A stretch of 30,768 nucleotides of DNA from HXMU1420-2 sp040830545 (GTDB lineage: Bacteria > Pseudomonadota > Alphaproteobacteria > Rhodobacterales > Rhodobacteraceae): assembly GCA_040830545.1 (NCBI GenBank), contig JBFOMB010000048.1:1-30768 (forward strand). Direction: 5' to 3'. Positions within the stretch are counted from its first letter, which is position 1, and every line of letters begins with the position of its first letter. This document shows, piece after piece, positions 15,095 to 24,102 of this stretch. The position numbers were made by a program, and so were the translations under genes. The notes beneath the pieces were generated by a model. That model did not search any database and was not told the origin of the DNA. It saw nothing but the letters and a program-made list of their open reading frames with translations.

Positions 15095-16639
15095 ATGAAC
15101 AAACCCAACCGATCCGCCGCCCGTACCGGAGGCCGCTCGGCCCGTCGTGCAGCCCGCGCCACCGCCCTGCCCGACCACTTGCGACCCGTCCGCGCCGGCA
15201 TGGAAGGCGGCTCACTTAAAGCCCTGAGTGACGCCGAAGTGCTGCGCATCCACGGCGCCGCGCTCGACGCGCTGGAACAGATCGGCCTGGCCGATGCGCC
15301 CGACAGCGGCGTTGAACTCCTGACAGGTGCAGGCGCAGTCCAAGGCGATGATGGCCGCATCCGCTTCCCTCGTTCCTTGGTCGAGGACATGCTGGCCAAG
15401 GCGAACCGGTCGATCACCCTGTGTGGGCGTGACCCGGCAAACGACATGACACTCGGCGGCACGCGCGTGCATTTTGGCACCGCTGGTGCTGCCGTGCACA
15501 TGGTCGACATCGAAGGCCACGACTATCGTGAATCCACACTACAGGACCTTTACGATGCGGCGCGGATCACCGATCAGCTGGAAAACGTGCATTTCCTGCA
15601 GCGTCCCATGGTGGCGCGGGACATCGCCGATAACCGCGAGATGGATTTGAACACGGTTTATGCGACCGTGTCGGGCACGACGAAACATATCGGCACCTCC
15701 TTTACCGATCCGTCTTATGTTCCCGAAGCGCTGGAAATGTTGCACATGATCGCCGGTGGCGAAGACAAGTGGCGCGAACGGCCCTTCATGTCCAACTCCA
15801 ACTGCTTTGTTGTGCCACCGATGAAGTTCGCGACCGAAAGTTGCGAGGTGATGGAGGCCTGCATTCGCGGCGGTATGCCGGTGTTGTTGTTGTCTGCAGG
15901 GATGGCGGGTGCCACTGCACCCTCCACCATTGCCGGGGCAATTGTGCAGGCAGTCGCGGAATGTCTGGCCGGGCTGGTCTATGTGAATGCCCTGTCGCCG
16001 GGGCACCCCGCCATCTTTGGCACCTGGCCCTTTGGTCTGGACCTGCGCACGGGGGCCATGTCCATCGGGTCGGGCGAACAGGCGCTGCTGACCGCAGGCT
16101 GCGCGCAGATGCATCAATTCTACGGCGTTCCGGGCGGGGCAGCCGCTGGCGCAAGCGATAGCAAGATGCCGGATATGCAGGCCGGGTGGGAGCAGATGTG
16201 TTCCAATGTTATGGCAGGCCTGGCGGGGCTGAATATGGTTTATGAGGCGGCGGGTATGCATGCCTCGCTCTTGGGCTTCTGCCATGAATCGCTGATTCTG
16301 GGCGATGACATCATCGGTCAGGCCCTGCGCTGCGTACGCGGGATCGAGGTGACGGATGAAACCCTGGCGGTCGATCAGATCGCCGAGGTCTGCCTGGGCG
16401 GTTCGGGCCACTATCTGGGCACCGAGCAGACGCTGGGCCGGATGCAGAGCGATCACGTCTACCCGACCTATGGTGACCGCACCTCGCCCAAGGAATGGGC
16501 CGAGCTGGGGAAACCCGACCTGATCGACCGCGCCCGGGCCCGCAAGGACCAGATCCTGTCCGAGCGCCCCTCGGCCCGGCTGGACCCGCAGGTCGACGCC
16601 GCGCTGCGCGAGCGGTTCAACATCTACCTGCCCGCGTAG
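15095..16639 (+). CDS. Trimethylamine methyltransferase (MttB) family protein, non-pyrrolysine
   Basis: A 514-aa member of the MttB superfamily of corrinoid-dependent methyltransferases. The N-terminus is rich in Arg and Ala (to about residue 25), as in many Rhodobacterales copies. The barrel follows, with NSNCFVVPPMKFA, FGTWPFGLDLRTGAMSIGS and GVPGGAAAGASDSKMPDMQAG. The frame has no internal TAG, so it lacks the pyrrolysine of true trimethylamine methyltransferase and belongs with the glycine-betaine-type and other quaternary-amine branches. No corrinoid protein or reactivase gene is nearby, so its methyl acceptor must be encoded elsewhere. ATG 15095 is chosen over the longer open frame because the upstream stretch has palindromes and no coding character. 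Confidence 0.9.
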   Translation: MNKPNRSAARTGGRSARRAARATALPDHLRPVRAGMEGGSLKALSDAEVLRIHGAALDALEQIGLADAPDSGVELLTGAGAVQGDDGRIRFPRSLVEDMLAKANRSITLCGRDPANDMTLGGTRVHFGTAGAAVHMVDIEGHDYRESTLQDLYDAARITDQLENVHFLQRPMVARDIADNREMDLNTVYATVSGTTKHIGTSFTDPSYVPEALEMLHMIAGGEDKWRERPFMSNSNCFVVPPMKFATESCEVMEACIRGGMPVLLLSAGMAGATAPSTIAGAIVQAVAECLAGLVYVNALSPGHPAIFGTWPFGLDLRTGAMSIGSGEQALLTAGCAQMHQFYGVPGGAAAGASDSKMPDMQAGWEQMCSNVMAGLAGLNMVYEAAGMHASLLGFCHESLILGDDIIGQALRCVRGIEVTDETLAVDQIAEVCLGGSGHYLGTEQTLGRMQSDHVYPTYGDRTSPKEWAELGKPDLIDRARARKDQILSERPSARLDPQVDAALRERFNIYLPA

Positions 16640-16975
16640 ATCATCAAAGAGAGGGCTGCGTCCGGTCCCCGGGGGATGGAACCGGACGCGTCCGCCTGCA
16701 TCTGGGCGTAGCTGCAAGTCGGTCTCGGGACATGGACCGCCCTGCGGCAGACGGAGGTGGTTGAGCCGCCCTATCCCATAGACGCCAGAATTCGCGCTTT
16801 GCGTCCCCTCATTTTGTCCGAATACGTAAAACCGGCCAATCTTTGCCGAGTTGCCCTCACACGCTGTGCGGGTCTTTGCCGAAAATTGCTCATCCTTGCC
16901 TGCCAGGCCGCTCTGTCACTGTGCTGCCGCAATTCAGGGCAAGCTTTGGATCATGTGATATACGGAGCTGCCGCC
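16640..16975. other. Intergenic region with an inverted repeat and a direct repeat
   Basis: No convincing gene is seen. Near the left end, GCGTCCGGT (16658-16666) pairs with ACCGGACGC (16681-16689), a stable hairpin 18 bp after the MttB-family stop but without a T-run. TCTTTGCCGA occurs twice, at 16840-16849 and 16873-16882, 33 bp apart, upstream of the sigma factor gene. Confidence 0.6.
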
Positions 16976-17443
16976 GTGAATGATCCCAGTTTGACCCAGC
17001 GCTTGTGTGCGCTTTCACCCGTGTTACGCCGCTCGGCGATGCGCATGACGCGTTGTCCGTACAATGCCGAGGACATGGCACAAGATACGATTCTGAAGCT
17101 GCTTCAACGGTTGTCAAAAGGGCCGGAACCCGAAAACCTGCGGGCCTATGCGCTAACGACATTGCGCAACGTGGCGCGGTCGCGTTGGCGGGCGCAATAC
17201 CCGACCGATGAGCTGACCGAGGACGTCGCGGTAACCCAACCTGACGCCCCCAGCCGCATTGAATTGGCCGAACTGCGCCAAGCGATCACCCATTTGCCAC
17301 CGCAGCAGGCGCGGTTGATGACGCTGATCGCATATGGGGAAACCAGCCCTGCCGCGCTGGCACGCGAAACCGGTCAGCCGTTGGGCACGGTGATGTCCCG
17401 CCTCAGCCGTGCGCGGGCCACTCTGAGGCAGGCAACCGGATAA
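16976..17443 (+). CDS. Small ECF-type RNA polymerase sigma factor
   Basis: A 155-aa sigma-70 family protein containing only regions 2 and 4. Region 2 includes CPYNAEDMAQDTILKLLQR and ENLRAYALTTLRNVARSRWR. Region 4 has the helix-turn-helix LPPQQARLMTLIAYGETSPAALARETG, followed by GTVMSRLSRARATLRQ. It should direct RNA polymerase to a special promoter set. GTG 16976 is preferred because GGAG lies 8 nt upstream and the product starts just before region 2. The frame is open back to 16757, but the added residues look non-coding. No anti-sigma factor gene is adjacent: the next gene is convergent, 13 bp away. Confidence 0.85.
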   Translation: MNDPSLTQRLCALSPVLRRSAMRMTRCPYNAEDMAQDTILKLLQRLSKGPEPENLRAYALTTLRNVARSRWRAQYPTDELTEDVAVTQPDAPSRIELAELRQAITHLPPQQARLMTLIAYGETSPAALARETGQPLGTVMSRLSRARATLRQATG

Positions 17444-17456
17444 CGCCCCAAGATGG

Positions 17457-19364
17457 TTAACCCCCGCCGGGTGTGTACCAAATCGGCGAAGTATACGCGC
17501 GTTCCTGTTGCTCCAATGCCTTGTCTTCGGGGATCTCAACCCCGAGCGCGACGCGATCATAAACCAACCAGGATGGTGTCGGAATTTCCAGCACGCGTAC
17601 ATAGTAGAATGCCCGCTGTGCCGGGTCGAATTCCGGGTCTTGCCAGTGGGTTTCCAGCATCGGTGCACCAATGGCGTTGGTATAGGTCCCGGTTTCGACA
17701 TTCGCGGTGCTGCCGACGGGCGGCAGCGTTCCGTCAGCCGACAGCACGCGGTCCCCGGACCAGACAACGTTGTAAACCCGTTCCTGTGCTTCGCCGTTGT
17801 CGGTCGTCCATCCCTTCACTACCTGTATCCGGTCCAGATTGGCCCCGTCGGGATCGCGAATGGCCCGGATCAGAAGCCGAGGCACACCGCCCTCGGGCGC
17901 GGCGGTCAAATCCCCGCCCATGGGCACACCGCGCGCATAACCCTGCGCGGCAAAATCCGAGCGGGTCAGGTCATCCTGTTCAAAATCCCAGCCGCCGAAC
18001 ACCCGCACGCGTATCCGTGTGCCTGTGGTGGCAAACACCTCCTTGCGCTTCATCGCGTCCCAGATCGCCTCGCGCGTGTTTTCCCGCGCCCAAACCGCAG
18101 CCAGCCCAGAGGCCAGCGCGTCCGAATGCAACTGGTCATCGGTCGGATCGTCCGGAGTGAAGCGCCCGGTCACCGCCTCGTCGTAGCGGATCGAATCCGA
18201 GGTCGGCTCCACCATCACCACCTTGCCGAAGTAGTTGTCCTCCTGCGATGTGGCGAAAGCCGTGTGGGAATCGGTCGAGCCGATCATGCCGAATTTGAAT
18301 GGGTTCACGCCCAGTTCGGTCTCAAAACTAAGCCCCCGTTTCAGGGCCGACCGCGCGTATTCTTTCGGCAGCATATCCGGCGTTTTCGGCTGTGGTCCAA
18401 AACTGCCCCTGTCCCAGGTGTAGTAATCCGCGAACGCGTCTTCCGGCGACAGCATCGGGTGCGCTTCGCCGTCCCCCTTGATCTGGGAGACCTCGTAAAT
18501 CGGTTCCCACCGCATCCGGGTTTCCGCGTAGGCAGTGGTCAGGGCTGTGCCAGATTGGGTCACGTCGTTGAACATCAACCCGTTGGACAGGTTGCCGTTA
18601 TGCGGGATCGCCAGCATTTGCCCGCCGGTTTCCGTTTCATAGTTCGCCATCCAATCCCACAGGTCCTCGGGATCGTCACTGTCATAGGCGGAAAACGGAA
18701 CGTAGCGGTCGGCCTTGTCCTTGCCATCGCGGTAGACAACAACCCGGTGCAGGTTGTTGCCATCGGGGCCAGAGGTCCATTCATAGCCGATCATCGCAGA
18801 AAACGCGCCCGGTTCATTGTGCTGCTCTGCCGCTTCAGTCATCCGTTCCCACATGGTTCGGTTGAAGGCGGTGCCTGACAGCGGGTCGTCCCCACCCGGT
18901 TCATTCACAGCCGAGAACCAGTATTCATAAGCCGCCAGCCGGGCCTCTTCGGTTCTTGGCGCATACAGGTTGGCAATCCCCCTGCCCCAATCGTTTTCGG
19001 TCAGCGCCGGGTCGCCTTCTTCCAATGCGATGGGCAGGCCAAGGTTTTCGGCGTGGTCCGAAACAACCAGGAAATCCAGCGGGCGTTCCAACCGCGCGGG
19101 GATGCCGTTGGAGGACACGACCCGCTCGCCCTTGGCAAAACGGTAGGCATCATCGGGCGTTGTGGTCGCGCCGATCAGACCTGCGTCCGAGGAATAGGCC
19201 GTGTGCAGATGCGTGTCGCCGAACAACACCTGATTGGGATAGTCCGTGTCCAGATAGGGTGAATATTCGATGCTGCGCTGAGGCGGTGCGATATTCAGTT
19301 CCTGCGCGATTGCGGGCAGCGCCAGCCCCAACGAACATCCGATGGGCAATAGAAATCTGTGCAT
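17457..19364 (-). CDS. Secreted DUF3604 domain protein
   Basis: A 635-aa protein with a clear signal peptide: a hydrophobic stretch and AIA|QE cleavage near residue 20. The mature part begins with FGDTHLHTAYSSDAG (D50, H52, H54), a PHP-like metal-binding motif of DUF3604 proteins. Further likely ligands are in VVSDHAENLG and STDSHTAFA. The fold predicts a periplasmic metallohydrolase, possibly a phosphoesterase, with unknown substrate. Start 19364 is preferred because AGGAGG lies 6-7 nt upstream; 19382 would place that motif within the gene. Length fits the family, usually 600-680 aa. Confidence 0.85.
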   Translation of the reverse strand: MHRFLLPIGCSLGLALPAIAQELNIAPPQRSIEYSPYLDTDYPNQVLFGDTHLHTAYSSDAGLIGATTTPDDAYRFAKGERVVSSNGIPARLERPLDFLVVSDHAENLGLPIALEEGDPALTENDWGRGIANLYAPRTEEARLAAYEYWFSAVNEPGGDDPLSGTAFNRTMWERMTEAAEQHNEPGAFSAMIGYEWTSGPDGNNLHRVVVYRDGKDKADRYVPFSAYDSDDPEDLWDWMANYETETGGQMLAIPHNGNLSNGLMFNDVTQSGTALTTAYAETRMRWEPIYEVSQIKGDGEAHPMLSPEDAFADYYTWDRGSFGPQPKTPDMLPKEYARSALKRGLSFETELGVNPFKFGMIGSTDSHTAFATSQEDNYFGKVVMVEPTSDSIRYDEAVTGRFTPDDPTDDQLHSDALASGLAAVWARENTREAIWDAMKRKEVFATTGTRIRVRVFGGWDFEQDDLTRSDFAAQGYARGVPMGGDLTAAPEGGVPRLLIRAIRDPDGANLDRIQVVKGWTTDNGEAQERVYNVVWSGDRVLSADGTLPPVGSTANVETGTYTNAIGAPMLETHWQDPEFDPAQRAFYYVRVLEIPTPSWLVYDRVALGVEIPEDKALEQQERAYTSPIWYTPGGG

Positions 19365-19507
19365 GTGTACCTCCTGTACCAATGCGCGTCACGCCAACAG
19401 GTCAAACCGATCAACCTGTGGTCAGGAGTATAGCCCGGAAAACCGCCTTTCCTTGCGCTGCATCAAACAAGCAACCGTTTTGCGCGAATTTGGGCCGACA
19501 GGCGTGT

Positions 19508-20050
19508 CTAGGGTCCCCTACGTGGCCGTTCCAGAAACAGCGCCTCGTGATCACCGTATCGGCCCATGACATCGCCGCCGAACCCGAGTTTTCGGGCCAC
19601 GTGGATCGACGCAGCGTGCGTGGGGTCGAACATGGCACAGGTATGGCTGCACTCCAGATTGTCGTCCGCCCAGGCCAGAATCGCAGCGACCGCCTCGGTC
19701 GCGTACCCTTGCCCATGCGCGGCCGTCGCCAACACCCATCCCGCCTCGGGCTTGCCTTTGAGGCTGGGCGTGGTGTCGCGGTGATAATCGGCAAACCCGA
19801 CCTCGCCCAGAAACGTCCCGTCTGCCTTGGATGTCACAACCCAATAGCCAAACCCCAGATGCTGCCAATGTCCCGCATAGCGTAGGAACCGCGCCCATGC
19901 CAGTTCCGGAGGAGTAGGCACGCCAGAGATGTGTTTCACCACAACCGGGTCTGCCCACATCGCTGCGCTGTCCGGGAAATCCGACAGTTCGTGGCCGCGC
20001 AGCAGCAAGCGGTTGGTTTCGAGTGTGGGAATTTGAGTGGATGAGGTCAT
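19508..20050 (-). CDS. GNAT family N-acetyltransferase
   Basis: A 180-aa acetyltransferase of the RimJ/RimL-like group. It begins with the typical LETNRLLLRG strand. GFGYWVV and EAGWVLATAAHGQGYATEAVAAILAW form motif A with the acetyl-CoA pyrophosphate loop (HGQGYA), and ASIHVARKLGF is motif B. The acceptor could be a protein N-terminus or a small amine; the sequence does not tell. Start 20050 is chosen since the protein then begins two strands before motif C, as usual. The frame is open to 20143. Confidence 0.88.
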   Translation of the reverse strand: MTSSTQIPTLETNRLLLRGHELSDFPDSAAMWADPVVVKHISGVPTPPELAWARFLRYAGHWQHLGFGYWVVTSKADGTFLGEVGFADYHRDTTPSLKGKPEAGWVLATAAHGQGYATEAVAAILAWADDNLECSHTCAMFDPTHAASIHVARKLGFGGDVMGRYGDHEALFLERPRRGP

Positions 20051-20442
20051 GGATCCAGCTTCTTGTAACCAAAGCAAACGTTCAAGGAAATCTCGGCAGG
20101 TTCCAGCCTCATGAAGCCGTTGGCTCGCTCCGATGCCTGCCACATTAGCTTAGTCAGCAACGCTGGTTAGCCCAAAAGAAAAAGGGAGGGCCTAGGCCCT
20201 CCCGAAAGTTTCGCCACTCAGGCTCATCTAGTTTACCGCCCGGTGTTTTTTGCCTGCGGCCTGAGCGTCGTCAGGGGCGAGCGCACCCGCCCCGAGAAAG
20301 AGTGGGAAGGACTGATATTCCGTCCCACCCCGTACCCGGCGGGCCACCTGAATGGCCGCGCCGTTATTCGTCGGGGTCCTGACCAAAGCCTTGGGGGGAG
20401 TTGGCCACGAACCCCTGAGCGCCTGGCTAAGACGCTGTTCCG
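20051..20442. other. Non-coding stretch downstream of nrdJ with several hairpins
   Basis: Between nrdJ and the GNAT gene no convincing gene is found. On the minus strand the part 20204-20442 shows a row of stems: GTGGGACGGA with TCCTTCCCAC (20297-20323, one mismatch), GGGGCG with CGCCCC (20275-20294), GGCC with GGCC, and CTCAGGC with GCCTGAG. It ends at the strong terminator at 20184-20203. It could be a long nrdJ 3' untranslated region or a separate structured RNA. I do not recognise it as tmRNA, RNase P RNA, 6S or SRP RNA. Confidence 0.45.
20173..20203 (-). terminator. Rho-independent terminator with perfect 20-bp palindrome
   Basis: GGGAGGGCCTAGGCCCTCCC (20184-20203) is a perfect palindrome. 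On the minus strand it is followed by TTTTTCTTTT, the layout of a strong intrinsic terminator. It ends transcripts coming from nrdJ or from an RNA starting between nrdJ and this point. It lies 240 bp beyond the nrdJ stop, which is unusually far. Confidence 0.8.
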
Positions 20443-23400
20443 TCAGCTACACCCGGACGTCGAGCCACAGGTGTTGCATTTCATGCAGGTGCCGTTGCGC
20501 ACCAGCGTATAGTTTCCACATTCGCCGCACGGGTCGCCCTCGTACCCCTGCATCTTGGCCTTGGTCCGTGCATCGACCTCCAGCGCGCCGGACGAAATGG
20601 TCGCCGTCGCGGTTTCCGGGACCAGCGTTTGCAGCGCGCTTTGCGGGTCGGACCCGGCAAACGCGGTTGCGCCCACGTTCTGGCCCTGCCCGCCACCGTT
20701 TAGAACCACCAGTTCCTGTGGCAGACGCTTGCGGAGATACCCGGTCGAGGAGATTTGTTTCAGCACTTCCAATGACTTGGTCGCCGCAGTTTCGCTGAGT
20801 TCCGAGACGTTGGATACGCCCTCTTCTTCGCCACGCCCGATGTCGTCGAACGTTGCCCCTTCCGGCTTCACATGCGCCAGATCGGTGCGGTCCAGATAAG
20901 ACACGGCCAGTTCGCGGAACACGTAGTCCAGGATCGAAGTCGCGTTCTTGATCGAGTCGTTGCCCTGCACCATCCCTGCCGGTTCGAACTTGGTGAAGGT
21001 GAAGGCATCCACAAACTCTTCCAGCGGCACACCGTATTGCAGGCCCACGGACACGGCGATGGCAAAGTTGTTCATCATCGCCCGGAAGCCCGCGCCTTCC
21101 TTGTGCATGTCAATGAAGATCTCGCCCAGGTTCCCGTCCGAGTATTCACCGGTGCGCAGGTAAACCTTGTGCCCGCCGACAATGGCCTTTTGCGTGTAGC
21201 CTTTGCGCCGTTGCGGCATCTTTTCGCGCTGGCTGCGGATCACTTCCTTGACCACAACCTTTTCGATCACCTTCTCGGCCAGAACCTGCGCCTTTTCCTG
21301 CGGCGTGCCGGTTTCCAGAACCTCAGCGGCCTCGTCATCGTCCTCGACAAGCGCGGCGGCCAGCGGCTGGCTGAGTTTGGAGCCATCGCGATACAGCGCG
21401 TTGGCCTTCACCCCCAGCGACCAGCTGAGGTCATAGGCCTTCTGGCAATCCTCGCTGGTGGCGTCATTGGGCCTGTTGATCGTTTTGGAGATCGCGCCCG
21501 AGATGAAGCTTTGCGCTGCCGCCATCATGTGAATGTGGCTGTTCACGCTGAGGAAGCGCTTGCCCTTTTTACCGCAGGGATTGGCGCAGTCGAAGATGCC
21601 CAGATGCTCTTCTTTCAAATGCGGCGCACCTTCCAGCGTCATGGTCCCGCAGACATGGTCGTTGGCCGCCTCGATCTCGGCCTTGGAGTAGCCCAGGTGC
21701 CGCAGCAGATCAAAGGTCGGATCTGCCAGCTTCTCTGCCGGGATGCCCAGCGTATCGCGGCAGAATTCTTCACCCAGCGTCCACTGGTTGAAGACAAAGC
21801 GGATGTCGAAGGCCTGCGCCAGCGCGCCGTCGACCTTGGTCAGTTCATCGGGGCCAAAGCCGTGACCGACGAGCGTGGTGTGGTTGACACCCGGCGCGTT
21901 GCCGATGGTGCCGTGGCCCACTGCATAGGACACGATTTCTTCGATCTGCGAAGATGAGTAACCGAGGTTTTCCAAGGCCGCCGGCACAGACCGGTTGATG
22001 ATCTTGAAGTAACCACCACCAGCCAGCTTCTTGAACTTCACCAAGGCAAAGTCAGGCTCGATCCCGGTTGTATCGCAGTCCATGACTAGACCAATGGTGC
22101 CGGTCGGCGCGATCACCGTGGCCTGCGCGTTGCGATAGCCGTTGGCTTCGCCCAGACGCAGCGCCTCGTCCCAGGCGGATTGTGCCAGCTCGACCAAACG
22201 CGCATCGGGGCAGCCCGCATGGTCCAACGCGACAGGTTTCACCGCCAGTTCTTCGTAGCCTTCGGTCAGGCCATGTGCCGCCGTGCGGTGGTTGCGCATG
22301 ACACGCAGCATGTGATCGCGGTTCTTTTCGAACTTGGCAAAGGGCCCCAGCTCTCCCGCGATTTCAGCGCTGGTGGCATAGGCCACACCGGTCATGATCG
22401 CGGTCAGCGCACCACACATCGCGCGGCCTTCAACCGAGTCATAGCCGTAGCCAAGGTTCATCAACAGGCCGCCGATATTGGCATATCCCAGACCCAGCGT
22501 GCGGAAATCATAGCTGAGCTGTGCGATTTCCTTCGATGGGAATTGCGCCATGGTCACGCTGATTTCCAGCGTCAGGGTCCACAGCCGCGTGGCGTGCATG
22601 TAGTCGTCTGCCTGGAACCGGCCATCCTGCAGGAAGGTCAGCAGGTTCATGGACGCCAGGTTACATGCGGTGTCGTCCAGGAACATGTATTCTGAACAAG
22701 GGTTTGAGCCACGAATTTCACCGTCTTCGGGGCACGTATGCCACTCGTTCACGGTGTCGTGGAACTGAATGCCGGGATCAGCGCAGGCCCATGCGGCATG
22801 GCCGACTTTTTCCCACAGGTCACGTGCCTTCACGGTGCGGGCAACCGTGCCATCCACTCGGTTGATCAGTTCCCAATCCGCGTCCTTTTCAATCGCCTTA
22901 AGGAAGGCGTTGGTCACGCGGATGGAGTTGTTGGAGTTCTGGCCTGATACGGTGTTATAGGCCTCGCTATCCCAATCCGTATCGTACGTGGGGAATTCGA
23001 TGCCGGTGTGGCCCTGTTTGGCATAATCCAGCACGCGCTTGATGTATGTCTCCGGGATCGCCGATTTCTTGGCATCGCGGATCGCGGATTTCAGAGCGCC
23101 GTTTTTGGCCGGGTCATAGGCATCCTCGGCCGTGCCGTCCCATTTGCCGATCGCCTCAAAGATCACGTTCAGCTTCTGCTCGTGCATCTTGGACCCGGCG
23201 ACGATGCTGGCAACCTTCTGCTCTTCCAGCACCTTCCATTCGATGAAATCCTCGATGTCAGGGTGATCCGCATCGACGATAACCATCTTCGCCGCACGGC
23301 GCGTGGTGCCGCCGGATTTGATCGCGCCTGCCGCGCGGTCGCCGATCTTGAGGAAGCCCATCAGGCCAGAGGATTTACCACCGCCCGACAACTTCTCACC

Positions 23401-24102
23401 CTCGCCGCGAAGGGCGGAGAAGTTGGTGCCCGTGCCCGAGCCATATTTGAACAGGCGCGCCTCGCGGACCCAGAGGTCCATGATCCCGCCTTCGTTCACC
23501 AGATCATCCTGCACGCCTTGGATAAAGCAGGCATGCGGCTGGGGGTGCTCGTAAGAGGATTTGGATTTCGTCAGTTTGCCGGTCTTGTAATCGACATAGT
23601 GGTGCCCCTGCGCCGGGCCGTCGATCCCATAGGCCCAGTGCAGGCCTGTGTTAAACCATTGCGGCGAATTCGGCGCAGCGCGCTGCGTGGCCAGCATGTG
23701 GCGCATTTCGTCAAAATAGGCCTGTGCGTCCTCTTCGGTGGTGAAGTAGCCACCCTTCCAGCCCCAGTAGGCCCAGGCACCTGCCAGACGGTCGAATACC
23801 TGCTTGGACGACGTTTCGCCGCCAATCTCCACATCATCGCCGTCCGCAACCGACCGCCACAGGAATTCCGGCACACCCCGTTCACGTACTTTCTTCAATC
23901 GCGCGGGCACACCTGCCTTGCGGAAATACTTCTGTGCGATCACGTCGCTGGCCACCTGGCTCCAGCTTGCGGGGACTTCGATGCCCTCGAGCCGGAACAC
24001 GATAGAGCCGTCCGGATTGCGGATTTCCGACGTGGCCGACACAAAGTCCACGCCCTCATACGCGTCCTGGCCTGCCTTGGTGAATTTGCGGTCGATTTTC
24101 AT
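20443..24102 (-). CDS. nrdJ: Adenosylcobalamin-dependent (class II) ribonucleotide reductase
   Basis: It reduces ribonucleotides to deoxyribonucleotides with a B12 radical, without oxygen or a separate radical subunit. The 1219-aa single chain has the reductase barrel with the radical-site signature NPCSE (N467, C469, E471), the phosphate-binding and thiol-pair segments, and a C-terminal zinc-ribbon tail with CGEC and CMKCNTC (about 1192-1215) that shuttles reducing equivalents. The length matches the long alphaproteobacterial form. ATG 24102 has GAGG upstream. No class I nrdAB is in the window. The cobalamin need links it in concept to the siroheme and corrinoid enzymes elsewhere here. Confidence 0.97.
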   Translation of the reverse strand: MKIDRKFTKAGQDAYEGVDFVSATSEIRNPDGSIVFRLEGIEVPASWSQVASDVIAQKYFRKAGVPARLKKVRERGVPEFLWRSVADGDDVEIGGETSSKQVFDRLAGAWAYWGWKGGYFTTEEDAQAYFDEMRHMLATQRAAPNSPQWFNTGLHWAYGIDGPAQGHHYVDYKTGKLTKSKSSYEHPQPHACFIQGVQDDLVNEGGIMDLWVREARLFKYGSGTGTNFSALRGEGEKLSGGGKSSGLMGFLKIGDRAAGAIKSGGTTRRAAKMVIVDADHPDIEDFIEWKVLEEQKVASIVAGSKMHEQKLNVIFEAIGKWDGTAEDAYDPAKNGALKSAIRDAKKSAIPETYIKRVLDYAKQGHTGIEFPTYDTDWDSEAYNTVSGQNSNNSIRVTNAFLKAIEKDADWELINRVDGTVARTVKARDLWEKVGHAAWACADPGIQFHDTVNEWHTCPEDGEIRGSNPCSEYMFLDDTACNLASMNLLTFLQDGRFQADDYMHATRLWTLTLEISVTMAQFPSKEIAQLSYDFRTLGLGYANIGGLLMNLGYGYDSVEGRAMCGALTAIMTGVAYATSAEIAGELGPFAKFEKNRDHMLRVMRNHRTAAHGLTEGYEELAVKPVALDHAGCPDARLVELAQSAWDEALRLGEANGYRNAQATVIAPTGTIGLVMDCDTTGIEPDFALVKFKKLAGGGYFKIINRSVPAALENLGYSSSQIEEIVSYAVGHGTIGNAPGVNHTTLVGHGFGPDELTKVDGALAQAFDIRFVFNQWTLGEEFCRDTLGIPAEKLADPTFDLLRHLGYSKAEIEAANDHVCGTMTLEGAPHLKEEHLGIFDCANPCGKKGKRFLSVNSHIHMMAAAQSFISGAISKTINRPNDATSEDCQKAYDLSWSLGVKANALYRDGSKLSQPLAAALVEDDDEAAEVLETGTPQEKAQVLAEKVIEKVVVKEVIRSQREKMPQRRKGYTQKAIVGGHKVYLRTGEYSDGNLGEIFIDMHKEGAGFRAMMNNFAIAVSVGLQYGVPLEEFVDAFTFTKFEPAGMVQGNDSIKNATSILDYVFRELAVSYLDRTDLAHVKPEGATFDDIGRGEEEGVSNVSELSETAATKSLEVLKQISSTGYLRKRLPQELVVLNGGGQGQNVGATAFAGSDPQSALQTLVPETATATISSGALEVDARTKAKMQGYEGDPCGECGNYTLVRNGTCMKCNTCGSTSGCS

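Noticed and set aside
16658..16689. Hairpin after the MttB-family gene as an intrinsic terminator.
   Set aside because: The stem is strong, but no T-run follows on either strand, so it is noted only as an inverted repeat within the intergenic region.
17508..18878. 456-aa plus-strand frame opposite the DUF3604 gene.
   Set aside because: Antisense shadow; the minus-strand gene has a signal peptide, a ribosome binding site and family motifs.
20236..20442. The nrdJ frame stays open for 69 more codons after its TGA, so stop-codon readthrough was considered.
   Set aside because: The normal NrdJ C-terminus ends at the TGA after the zinc-ribbon tail. The extension is very rich in Arg, Pro and Gly with no domain, as expected from chance in GC-rich DNA, and overlaps RNA stems.
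20243..20512. Plus-strand frame of 89 aa opposite the nrdJ end.
   Set aside because: It overlaps the nrdJ 3' end and hairpin stretch, has no recognisable domain and no clear ribosome binding site.
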